Shown here: one piece after another, positions 52,902 to 61,262 of the stretch | Numbering within the stretch: the stretch's first letter is position 1 | How the letters are laid out: each line of letters opens with the position of its first letter | DNA from: CAVVST01 sp963750995 | GTDB lineage: Bacteria > Acidobacteriota > Vicinamibacteria > Vicinamibacterales > UBA2999 | Reading direction: 5' to 3' | DNA length: 64,000 bases | Assembly (NCBI GenBank): GCA_963750995.1 | Contig: CAVVST010000006.1 | Location: 62,001-126,000 of the forward strand | The notes under the pieces: model-generated | Seen by the model: only the letters and a program-made list of their open reading frames with translations | What the model was told of the DNA's origin: nothing | Databases searched by the model: none | Translations under genes and position numbers: made by a program

Positions 52902-54751
52902 TTAGAACGCCGCGTCGCGCGGATACTGTTTGGGGGCGCTCGGCACCACCGGTGCGTTGCTGTCAGTCAGGAAGTTCTCACCCCAGACCACGTTCTCGCC
53001 CCAGACGATGTTTTCGCCCCAGACGATGTTCTCGCCCCACACCAGGTTCTCGCTCCAGACGATGTTCTCGCTCCAGACGATGTTGTCGCCCCAGATCAGG
53101 TTCTCACTCCAGACGATGTTGTCGCCCCAGATCAGGTTCTCACTCCAGACGATGTTTTCGCCCCAGACGATGTTCTCGCCCCAGACGATGTTGTCACCCC
53201 AGATCACGTTGTCGCCCCACAGCAGGTTGTCGCCCCAGATGACGTTGTCGCCCCAGATGACGTTCTGCGCCCACGACAGCTGCTCGTCGATCCAGTCGCT
53301 CGGCTCGACCCAGCCCGTGAGGCGTGCCGCGCCCGTTGTCGCCGAGGGATTGATCACCTTGGCGAGCCTGATCGCGCCGATGCCGTTGACCATGCCGGCG
53401 CCCTGAATGAGCCGGCTCACCGACTGGCCGGTCGCATCGTGCATGTTGAAGGCGGTGTACTCGAAGATCGTCTTGATCGCATTCGGCGTCAGGTGCGCCC
53501 CGCCGGGGAACGCCGTGCGGTTCGCTTCAATGACCAGCGCCGCGAGCCCGGAGACGACGCCCGCGGACATGCTCGTGCCGGTCAACGTGAAGTACTTGCT
53601 GCTGGTGAGCAGCAGCGTCGGGTTGCTGAGCACCAGCGTGCTGAGCGGCGCGGCGGGCGCGACCATCTTGTGGCCTGGCGCGATGATGTCGGGCTTGACG
53701 TAGCCGTCGTACCAGGTCGGCCCGCGCGAGCTCCAGGCGCCGACGGTGTCATCGCTGCGCCGCTTCGTGCCTTCGACGCGCTCCGAGCCGACCGTGAGGG
53801 ATGAGGGCGCGTTGGCGGGCGAGGAGATGCCGCCGAAGCCGGGGAGGCCGGTCGCCTTGTTGATGCCGTTGTTGCCGGCGGAGGACACGACCAGGATGCC
53901 CGCCTGTGAGGCCTTCTGCACCGCCTGCACGAGCGGGTCGAGCGCCGCTGACTCATACGGCGGATGGCCGACCGACAGGTTGATGATGTCGATGCCCAGC
54001 TTGGTCTTGTTGGCGGTGGCGAATTCGACCGCCGCAATCACGTTGCTGGTGCTGCCGCTGCCGGTCGCGGTGAGCACCTTGAGGCCAATCAACGACACGC
54101 CGGAGGCCACGCCGCGATAGAGCCCCCCGAGCTCGCGCCGCTGCCGCCAATCAGGCCGGCGACATGCGTGCCGTGCCCGTTGTCGTCATACGGCGTGGTG
54201 GCGATGCCGCCGCGGGTAAAGTCGTAGAAGGCCTTGATGCGGCCGCCGAAATCGAGGACGGGCGCGATGCCCGAGTCGATCACGGCCACGGTGACGCCCT
54301 TGCCGGTCACGCCGATGTTATTGACGCCGAGCGTGTCGCGCAGCAGCGTGCCGGTGGTGGCCGGGACCGTGGCGACAATGCCGAGCAGGTCGCCGCCGAT
54401 CTCCGCATCCAAAGAGACCCCCAGGACGCCCCGAATGGCGGCGATGCGGTCGAGCAGACCGACCGGCGCGTCGAGGGTGAACGCCGAAATGCCCCTGTGT
54501 TCGCGCTTCACCTTGAGGCCGAGGTCCGTTAGCGCCTTGCGTACCTTGTTGCGCTCCGCCGGATCGGCCTTCACGATCACGGGCACCGTCTGCAGCCCGC
54601 TCTTTCCGAGCTTCTGCAGTGCGGTATCGAATTTCTGTGTGCTCTGTGCCGAACCTTTCGTCCCGGGGCTTGCGTCCAGAGTGAACGGTGTCAGCGCGAG
54701 AATGATGCCTGCGACCACCGCGCCTAGCGAACGTCTGATCGATCTAGTCAT
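52902..54751 (-). pseudogene. Secreted subtilisin with 17 WGENIV hexapeptide repeats, copy B, G-run frameshift
   Basis: From ATG 54751: signal peptide (VVAGIILALTPFTLDA), propeptide (VPVIVKADPAERNKVRKALTDL), Asp in VAVIDSGIAPV, His in DDNGHGTHVAGLIGG. Near 54127 a run of six G is one short of the seven needed to read GGLYRGVASGVSLIGLKV; the other frame then continues intact to 52902 with SSAGNNGI, TGTSMSAGVVSG and residues 494-594 made of 17 hexapeptide repeats. Joined length about 616. Either a homopolymer sequencing error or a true switchable slip. Confidence 0.88.
52971..53273 (-). repeat. 18-base tandem repeat array, 17 units
   Basis: Coding array in subtilisin copy B, two units longer than in copy A, with a local WSENLI-WGDNIV duplication of 36 bases. 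Confidence 0.95.
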
Positions 54752-54764
54752 GTCCTGGCAGTTC

Positions 54765-54862
54765 AGCAATTCAATTGCCGGGCTGCCACGGTCACTTAAG
54801 TTGTTGAATGTATTGGGTTGATCTAGTGTGCGGCCACTTGCACATGTCGACTTTTCGGCCGC
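54765..54862 (-). promoter_or_regulatory. Upstream region shared by both subtilisin genes, copy B
   Basis: Matches 51945-52050 in blocks: ACTTAAGT, GCCCGGCAATTGAATTGCT, and AAAGTCGACATGTGCA with GCGGCCG. See copy A. Confidence 0.55.
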
Positions 54863-54990
54863 CTCCAGGAGCGTCAGCCGAACGACCGGCACTGGTAGTA
54901 AAGTCTTGCGTGCGCGCCGGACGAACCGGTCGTGCACAGGCCAACGCGCCATTGCACGGCGCTGGCACTGCGGCTGCATCGGAGGGAACC

Positions 54991-55197
54991 ATGACGAAGC
55001 CGAACGATCCCGGTCAGAGCCACCAGGTGGAACTCCACGAAGATGACTCAGATTTGCAGAAGGGTGCTATCGAAGGTTCGCCCGATGGGCAGGGCAACCC
55101 GAGCGGGACTGGCCTCGACGATCAGGGCTGGCCGAACGACGAAGTGGCCATCGCCCAGGACGTGATCGGCGCGAACGAAGACGATACCACCGGCTAA
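54991..55197 (+). CDS. Small acidic protein, unknown
   Basis: 68 residues. GGAGGGA lies 3 bases ahead of ATG 54991. The protein is acidic and Gly/Asp/Asn-rich (HEDDSDLQKGAIEGSPDGQG; NDEVAIAQDVIGANEDD), hydrophilic and without signal or membrane helix. No family recognised. Divergent from subtilisin copy B. The good ribosome binding site and codon pattern favour a real gene. Confidence 0.5.
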   Translation: MTKPNDPGQSHQVELHEDDSDLQKGAIEGSPDGQGNPSGTGLDDQGWPNDEVAIAQDVIGANEDDTTG

Positions 55198-55229
55198 GTT
55201 GGTAGCCGGCAGCTGGCACTAGTCCGTAG

Positions 55230-55251
55230 AGGCGGATCTTCAGGTCCGCCT
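55230..55251. terminator. Hairpin between convergent genes
   Basis: AGGCGGA / TCCGCCT, 7-base stem, 8-base loop, over the stop codon of the methyltransferase (55250-55252). No T-run, so a weak or two-way terminator or a repeat. Confidence 0.5.
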
Positions 55252-56059
55252 AATTGGCGCGAGTAGCGGTGAACATTCCCGCCGGCCCGCCGCCGCGGAC
55301 CATCCCCTCGATCTGGTTGCCGGTCACGGTTCCCGTATATTCCACCGCACCTACCGTGAAGCGGATCTGATCGCCGCGCAGGCGGCCATCGGCTATTTCG
55401 CGCCCACCCAGCGTACCGGTGACCATCTGGAAATTCTGGGTCAGTGCGAGCTCATCCTGTCCGATCCGCCAGCGCCCGTTCACCTTCGCCGGAACAATCC
55501 AGAGCAACGCCGTGCACCAGGCGCTGCAGTCGCCGTCCACCGTGACCGTCTCGTCGGGTGTCCACCCTTCGATACCAAAAGTGTTCGAGACGATGCGGCT
55601 GCCCGGCCGGAGGTCGAGGAACTTCTGGCGCAGCTGCAGCATGTTGCTCGGGAGAAGAAAGAGGGCAAGGACGTTGGCCTTCGAGATGTCAGCCTGGTAC
55701 ATGTCGCCCTCGACGAAGGTGGCCTTCTCCGCAACCCCGGCCTCGGCGGCGTTCTTCTTCGAGAGCGTCACCATATTGGGATTGAACTCGACGCCCAGCG
55801 CCCTCGCGCCCCGCTTCGCGGCGCCGATGACGTTGCGGCCGTCACCCGACCCAAGGTCGATGACAAAATCCTGGGGGGTGACTGAGGCCAGGTCAAGCAT
55901 CCGCTCGACCAGCTGTGGCGGCGTCGGCACCCACACGACATCCTTGCCCGGCTGGCCGGGTTGAGGTACGAACGGTTCGTCCTGGGCGCGGGCGGCGGCA
56001 GGGACGGCGACAACAAGCGCGACGATGACGATGCGGAAAAGAAATAGAGGCTTCACCAT
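55250..56059 (-). CDS. Class I SAM methyltransferase with an export signal
   Basis: About 269 residues from ATG 56059, supported by a CATAAT box 7 bases upstream. Signal peptide (VKPLFLFRIVIVALVVAVPAAARAQ). SAM motif I is DFVIDLGSGDGRNVIGAAKRG, then ALGVEFNPNMVTLSKKNA and KATFVEGDMYQADISKANVLALFLLPSN, as in the small DOT1-like methyltransferases. The last 70 residues form a beta-rich extra domain. SAM is not known to be in the periplasm, so the signal is odd; members of this group with signals exist. Confidence 0.8.
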   Translation of the reverse strand: MVKPLFLFRIVIVALVVAVPAAARAQDEPFVPQPGQPGKDVVWVPTPPQLVERMLDLASVTPQDFVIDLGSGDGRNVIGAAKRGARALGVEFNPNMVTLSKKNAAEAGVAEKATFVEGDMYQADISKANVLALFLLPSNMLQLRQKFLDLRPGSRIVSNTFGIEGWTPDETVTVDGDCSAWCTALLWIVPAKVNGRWRIGQDELALTQNFQMVTGTLGGREIADGRLRGDQIRFTVGAVEYTGTVTGNQIEGMVRGGGPAGMFTATRAN

Positions 56060-56066
56060 GCGCGGC

Positions 56067-56072
56067 ATTATG
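56067..56072 (-). promoter_or_regulatory. -10 box (CATAAT), leaderless
   Basis: On the minus strand CATAAT ends 7 bases before the ATG at 56059. Confidence 0.45.
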
Positions 56073-56098
56073 CACCATGTCCGCGGGTAGGATAACCG

Positions 56099-57118
56099 CT
56101 AGGTGCGCTCCGGCTCCCACCTCAGCCCGAGCGCAAGGATGCGCTCGAGGAGCCGCTCGTACGACACCCCGCTGACCTCCGCGGATTCCGCGAAATCTTC
56201 ACCGTACGCCAGGTTCGGGTTCGGGTTGGCCTCGATGACATAGACCCGCCCGGTCTCGTCGTCCATCCGGAGATCGACGCGCGCGTAACCGCTCAGGTCG
56301 AGCGATCGAAAGGTCCGCTTGGCGATGCGCTGGATCTGCTCGGTCACTCCGGCGGGGAGGGTGGCGGCATCAGTCATGATTCCGTGCCGCTTCTGGTACT
56401 GCGTGCTCCACTTCACGCGTTCGGTCGCGATGTGCCACCGGTTCTCGGGCATCTTGTCGAACGACATCTCCCACACCGGAAACACGTCGAGCCGCTGGTT
56501 GCCGACCACCCCGACGTAGAGCTCGCGCCCGTCGACGAACTGCTCGACGATGGCGGCGCTGCCCAGGCTGCCGTGCACGAACTCCACCCGCCGCGCGAGC
56601 TGCTCCTCGTTCTCCACCACTGACGCCTGGGAGATCCCGGTCGACGCCTCGAAGAACAGCGACTTCACGATCAGCGGGAAGCGAAGCTTCTTCGAGAGCT
56701 GCGTGCGCCGGCCGCGCCGCACGACGGTGAAGTCGGGCACGGGGATGCGGTGGTAGGCGAGGAGCTTCTTCGAGAGCGCCTTGTCGCGCGCCAGGATGAG
56801 CCCGCGCGGATTGCATCCGGTGTAGGCGAGCCGCAGCAGCTCGAGATAGCTGACGACGTTCTGGTCGAAGGTGGTGACGCCGGCGAACGCTTCCATCAGG
56901 TTGAAGACGATGTGCGGCTTGAACAGGCCGACGGTCGGCCGAATCGACCCGAGCTCGTCGTGGAGACCGAGCACGCGCACCTCGTGGCCCATTTCCCTGA
57001 GCGTCTCGATGACGTCGAACTCCATCTTCCATTCCGCTTCGCGCACGTCGATCCCGGTGGTGTCCGCTGGCGGGACCAGGTGGTCGTGCACGAGGGCGAG
57101 GATGCGGAGCTTCTTCAT
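56099..57118 (-). CDS. ATP-grasp ligase (D-Ala-D-Ala-ligase-like)
   Basis: 339 residues. N-terminal Rossmann-like domain (LRILALVHDHLVPP; FKPHIVFNLMEAF), central YTGCNPRGLILARDKALSKKLLAYHRIPVPDF, then the ATP-grasp core: LRFPLIVKSLFFEASTGIS, AAIVEQFVDGRELYVGVVG, and the metal-binding SGYARVDLRMDDETGRVYVIEANPNPNLA. This is the Ddl/amidoligase fold, joining a carboxylate to an amine with ATP. The pairing with a zinc peptidase (57158) suggests a peptide-tagging or peptide-making role rather than cell-wall synthesis. Confidence 0.85.
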   Translation of the reverse strand: MKKLRILALVHDHLVPPADTTGIDVREAEWKMEFDVIETLREMGHEVRVLGLHDELGSIRPTVGLFKPHIVFNLMEAFAGVTTFDQNVVSYLELLRLAYTGCNPRGLILARDKALSKKLLAYHRIPVPDFTVVRRGRRTQLSKKLRFPLIVKSLFFEASTGISQASVVENEEQLARRVEFVHGSLGSAAIVEQFVDGRELYVGVVGNQRLDVFPVWEMSFDKMPENRWHIATERVKWSTQYQKRHGIMTDAATLPAGVTEQIQRIAKRTFRSLDLSGYARVDLRMDDETGRVYVIEANPNPNLAYGEDFAESAEVSGVSYERLLERILALGLRWEPERT

Positions 57119-57120
57119 AA

Positions 57121-57156
57121 GTAGGCCGGGTTCCGCGCCTCTGAGCGGACCACGGC
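57121..57156. repeat. REP-like GC hairpin, copy 2
   Basis: GTAGGCCGGGTTCCGCG ... AGCGGACCACGGC between the zinc peptidase stop and the ATP-grasp start. One extra base in the right arm. Confidence 0.6.
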
Positions 57157-57157
57157 A

Positions 57158-58183
57158 TCACAGGAACACGCGATGTCCTCCGCTGTGCAGGTAGTTCATC
57201 GCCTGGACGGTGAGGAGCACGGCAAACTCCTGCCTCGCCAGGTCCTCGGGCACCGCCAGCCGCAGCTTCAACTCGCGGCAGCGGGCGATCATGTCCTCGA
57301 GAACCTGGTCGATCGTGTACTGGTAGATCCCCGTCCACCCCGCGACGAGGCGGCGTGTCGGGCGCCGAATCCGCGCAATGAACTGCGCGGCCGTCAGGTT
57401 GTCGCCGAACTCGGGCAGTTCGGAGAACAGGCGGCGCAGGTCGCGGTCGTAGAAATTGGGATAGTCGACGCCGTAGTAGCGACGTTTCGTGCGGTAATGC
57501 TGCCGCAGCGTTTTGGTCAGCTTGCGCAGCGGATCGACTTCATCCGGGTTGGCTACACGGGCCTGCCGATTGGCGAGTGAGGCCATCAGCCCGTCCATGT
57601 ACTCGAGCTTCTTCATCGCCGGCCAGCCGGCGTAGCGCTGCCGCCATTCGCTCTCCGGGGTCAGCCAGACCGCGAAGGTCTCGGCAAAATCCTCGTCGGG
57701 GTGACTCTGCGCATACCAGGCGTCGAGGTGCAGCACGAAGCTCTTGCTGTACGGCTTCGGCGTGTAGAACTCCGGATAAGGTTTGGTCGGCGGGCCGAAT
57801 GTCCGGCGGCGCTGCCGGCGCAGCCGCAGCCGGAACGCGTTATCGATGGCGTGGCCCGCTTCATGGCGCAGGATGCGCATGCACCACTCGTGTTCGCCCC
57901 CTTCGATTTCCAGCATCTGTGATTCTTCGAGCCGCGCCAGCCGTGGATGCGCCATGTAAAAGGGGATCGCGATCGTCGTGGCGCCGTCGGGTGTAAACCA
58001 CTCGTCCGAGAGGTAGAAATGCAGGGGGAACGTGAGGCGACGGGCTGCGAGCTCGCCGCGCAATTGATCCAGCCGCTCGGCCAGGGTGCCTTCGATCGCC
58101 AATGGAAGGTCCGCCATGCGGACGTTGAGCAGCTCATCGTCACCGAGATCGGCCCAATCCGTGCGCAGGGGGAGACGCGGCAT
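57158..58183 (-). CDS. Putative zinc metallopeptidase (HEAGH)
   Basis: 341 residues. The zinc motif is MRILRHEAGHAIDNAFRL, and DEDFAETFAVWLTPESEW supplies a probable third ligand Glu about 60 residues later (gluzincin-like order). No signal peptide, so it acts in the cytoplasm. It matches the 'putative zinc-binding metallopeptidase' group that is commonly beside ATP-grasp ligase genes; here the ATP-grasp gene starts 39 bases downstream. A TATGAT box lies 8 bases before the ATG. Confidence 0.8.
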   Translation of the reverse strand: MPRLPLRTDWADLGDDELLNVRMADLPLAIEGTLAERLDQLRGELAARRLTFPLHFYLSDEWFTPDGATTIAIPFYMAHPRLARLEESQMLEIEGGEHEWCMRILRHEAGHAIDNAFRLRLRRQRRRTFGPPTKPYPEFYTPKPYSKSFVLHLDAWYAQSHPDEDFAETFAVWLTPESEWRQRYAGWPAMKKLEYMDGLMASLANRQARVANPDEVDPLRKLTKTLRQHYRTKRRYYGVDYPNFYDRDLRRLFSELPEFGDNLTAAQFIARIRRPTRRLVAGWTGIYQYTIDQVLEDMIARCRELKLRLAVPEDLARQEFAVLLTVQAMNYLHSGGHRVFL

Positions 58184-58191
58184 CGGCAGGC

Positions 58192-58201
58192 ATCATAAAC
58201 T
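58192..58201. promoter_or_regulatory. Overlapping divergent leaderless -10 boxes
   Basis: Minus-strand TATGAT (58192-58197, 8 bases before ATG 58183) and plus-strand TAAACT (58196-58201, 9 bases before GTG 58211) share two bases in a 27-base gap. Confidence 0.45.
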
Positions 58202-58210
58202 AGCGGGATT

Positions 58211-60033
58211 GTGCTGCTGACCGAACAGGATCGCGACCGGACGAAGATCGAGCCGAAATACACGTGGAACCTCGCCGAGATTTTTCCGGACATGGCGGCG
58301 TGGCGCGCCGCGAAAGCCCGTATCCAGGCCGAACTGCCGCAGATTGCGGCGTTCGCGGGAAAGCTGGGCACATCACCGGAGGTGCTGGCCGACGCCCTCG
58401 ACCTGCGCTCGCGCCTCGACAAGGAACTGTCGCGCCTGTACGTCTACGCCAGCATGACGGCCGACCAGGACACGAGGCTGAGCGAACCGCAGGGGATGCA
58501 GCAGGAGATGCAGCAGCTCCACGCCGAGTTCAGCGCGCAGGCCTCCTACATGCAGCCGGAGATCCTGCGCATCGGCGGCGCGGCGATCGAGGCCTTCATC
58601 GCCGCCGAGCCGCGGCTGGCGCCTCACGCGTTTCCCCTGCGTGACGTCATCCGCCGCGCGGCGCACACGCTTGACCGATGCCGAGGAAAAGATCCTCGCC
58701 GACGCACAGCCGCTGGCCGGCTCCGCGCCCAACATTTACGGCATCCTGGCCAACGCCGATTTTCCGTATCCCACCGTCACGACCAGCGACGGACAGAAGG
58801 TAAAGCTCGACCAGTCGGGCTACGCCGAGCTGCGCACGCTGCCGAACCGCGCCGATCGCGAGCTGGCGATGTCGACATTCTTCACGGCGCTGGGCGCCTT
58901 CCGCCGGACGTTCGGGACGACGATGAACTCGAGCATCCAGCGGGCACTGTTCTACTCGAGGGCACGCAAGTACGCGATCGACGCTCGAAGCCTCGCTCGA
59001 CAACTACAACATCCCGATCTCGGTGTACAAGCGCCTGATCGAAGGGGTGCAGCGCCATCTGCCGACGTTCCACCGCTACCTGCGCCTGCGCAAGCGCATG
59101 CTCGGGATCACCGACGAACTGCACTACTACGATCTATACGCTCCACTCGTAGCGTCGGTAAACCTGCGTTATACCCCCGACGAGGCGCAGCGCCACGTCG
59201 TCACCGCCATGCGTCCGCTCGGAACGGACTACGTGTCGGTGCTCGATCGCGCGTTCTCCGAGCGCTGGCTCGACTGGTATCCAGCGGAAGGCAAGCGGTC
59301 GGGTGCCTATTCAAACGGCGGTGCCTACGACGTCCACCCGTATATCCTGCTCAACTACCTCGGGCAGTACAACGACGTGAGCACGCTGGCGCACGAGCTC
59401 GGTCACACGATGCACAGCTACTACTCGAACCGGACGCAACCCTACGCGACGGCGGACTACTCGACCTTTGTCGCTGAGGTGGCGTCGACGTTCAACGAGG
59501 CGCTGCTCATCGACTACATGCTGAAACAGATCAAGGACAAGCCCACCCGGTTGTCACTGCTCGGCAGCTACCTGGAAAACATCAAGGCCACGGTCTTCCG
59601 GCAGACGACGTTTGCCGAGTTCGAGCTCCGCATGCACGAGAAGGGGCTCAACTCGGAGCCGATTACCGGCGATGCGCTCTCCTCGCTCTACTTCGACATC
59701 GCCACGCGTTACTACGGGCACGACCAGAAGATCGTGATCGTCGACGATTACGTCGCGAACGAGTGGAGCTACATCCCGCACTTCTACAGCGACTTCTACG
59801 TCTTTCAATACGCCACCTCGTTCACCGCCGCCGAAGCGCTGGCCGCGCGCGTCATCGGCGGCGACGCCGACGCGACCGTCCGGTATCTGACGTTCCTGAG
59901 CTCGGGGAGCTCGAAGTACCCGATCGATCTGCTCAAAGATGCCGGCGTCGACATGACGACCGACGAGCCGCTGGATCAGACGATGGAGACGATGAACCGG
60001 GTGATGGACGAGATGGAAGAGATACTTGGCTAG
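58211..60033 (+). pseudogene. pepF: Oligoendopeptidase F (M3), two +1 frameshifts
   Basis: GTG 58211 opens YTWNLAEIFPDMAAW, typical of PepF. The frame changes near 58671 (rejoining as HTLTDAEEKILADA after one base is removed) and again near 58978 (rejoining as LEASLDNYNIPISVYKRL). The third segment carries the zinc site STLAHELGHTMHSYYSN and the downstream FVAEVASTFNEALL, and ends at 60033. Joined length is 606, the usual size. Cytoplasmic peptidase cutting short peptides. Two indels in one otherwise perfect housekeeping-type gene argue for sequence error. Confidence 0.88.
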
Positions 60034-61214
60034 ACGCACGGTCCAGCCGTGACGATCTGAGCTACCCGGTGCCCGAAAGCGGATACCCACGCCTCGAGGT
60101 CGCGTTCATCGTCGGTCGCGCTTTGAAACTCAGGAAACCGGGCGTTCCTGAACAGGCTCGCTATTTGATCCCGCGATAGCGCTGACAGCGCCTGGGCGAG
60201 CTGTGCTCGACCGGCTTCGCTGATGCGCGCGTCGGGGAAGGTCGCGCCCTGGTAAGGCAGCTGCTTCATCGACACCGTGCATGAGTGCCGGTCGGCCCAC
60301 ACAGGCATCTCGCTCCACGCGGCGATGTTGACCTTGATGGGGCCGAACGTCGCGCCCAGGTCCTGGATCATGATGAGCGGCGTGGCGCAGGGCTGATTCG
60401 GCTGCGTGGAGACATCGTCGAGGCAGACGAGCCGCTGGTTTTCGGACTTGTTGTCCCAGTGGGCGAGGAACACGGCGGCCAGGCGAAGGGCATCGAGGTC
60501 TTCGCGCGCCGCTTGCGAGGAATTCAGTTCGAACCACGCCCATCCCTTGGTTTCCGCTGTTTCAATCGCCGGCGCGTCGAATCGGCGTTCGACCGCCGGC
60601 CACTCGAAGTCGGTATATCCGTCGTCGTGTCCGTAGGGACCGAGGAGCACCGGCACGCGGGCCATCGATAGCAGTTGGGTGGCGAGGAAGGGAAACCGGG
60701 GGCATCCATAGCACCGCACACGGCGCACGAGCTGGACCTCATCGGCCGGATAGCCAAGTAGCGCCAGGAGCTCCGTTGCCGCGGCCTCGGCAGGAATCTC
60801 GGGGTTCCGGCCGTACTTCACCTTGACGACCTCGCCGCCATCGAGCACGCAGTTGAACTTTGCGCTCGTGCCGGACGGCTCGTCGGAGAGGTAACGGCAG
60901 ACCAGCGGGTCAGCGGGTCCGTCGATTGACGGTTCGGCGGGTCCGGCGGGTCCGCTTTGCGGAACTCGCCCGACATCCGAGTACGTAGGCCGGGTTCCGC
61001 GGAGCGGACCCGGCACACGAACGGCGGCGCGTCTCAGCGTATCGCGGCGAAAGGCGTCAGCATGAGCGGGCGTGACTGGCCAGTCGGGGCGGTGCTGCAC
61101 CTCGAACGCTCCTGGCGGGCGCGATCCGCGGGCCTCGGCAGCAAAGACCCACGTTACGATGCCTGCGAACACCAGCAGGCCGCCGAAGACGAAGGCCAGG
61201 CGCGAACGTATCAC
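60030..61214 (-). CDS. Secreted kinase-fold-like protein, unknown
   Basis: 394 residues. Signal/anchor (LAFVFGGLLVFAGIVTWVFA). After a low-complexity region comes a domain with kinase-like signposts in order: VVKVKYG (beta-3 Lys), EAAATELLALLGY (helix C Glu), LAHWDNKSENQRLVCL (catalytic-loop-like D-x-K-x-x-N) and IMIQDLGATFG (D-x-G-like). This order fits atypical kinases such as HipA or Fam20 folds; assignment is my inference. Residues 67-78 are encoded by a REP-like element. Its stop overlaps that of pepF by two bases. Confidence 0.65.
   Translation of the reverse strand: MIRSRLAFVFGGLLVFAGIVTWVFAAEARGSRPPGAFEVQHRPDWPVTPAHADAFRRDTLRRAAVRVPGPLRGTRPTYSDVGRVPQSGPAGPAEPSIDGPADPLVCRYLSDEPSGTSAKFNCVLDGGEVVKVKYGRNPEIPAEAAATELLALLGYPADEVQLVRRVRCYGCPRFPFLATQLLSMARVPVLLGPYGHDDGYTDFEWPAVERRFDAPAIETAETKGWAWFELNSSQAAREDLDALRLAAVFLAHWDNKSENQRLVCLDDVSTQPNQPCATPLIMIQDLGATFGPIKVNIAAWSEMPVWADRHSCTVSMKQLPYQGATFPDARISEAGRAQLAQALSALSRDQIASLFRNARFPEFQSATDDERDLEAWVSAFGHRVAQIVTAGPCV
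60985..61015. repeat. REP-like GC hairpin, copy 3, inside a coding region
   Basis: GTAGGCCGGGTTCCGCGG-AGCGGACCCGGC, near-perfect hairpin, within the gene at 60030-61214 and read as VPGPLRGTRPTY. Confidence 0.75.
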
Positions 61215-61262
61215 CTGTACCGGCGGAGCAACTTGCAGGCCAGCAGTTCTGATATCGCTGAG

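Noticed and set aside
50180..53273. CRISPR-like look of two arrays of 18-base repeats
   Set aside because: No spacers and strict codon phase within subtilisin genes; they are protein repeats.
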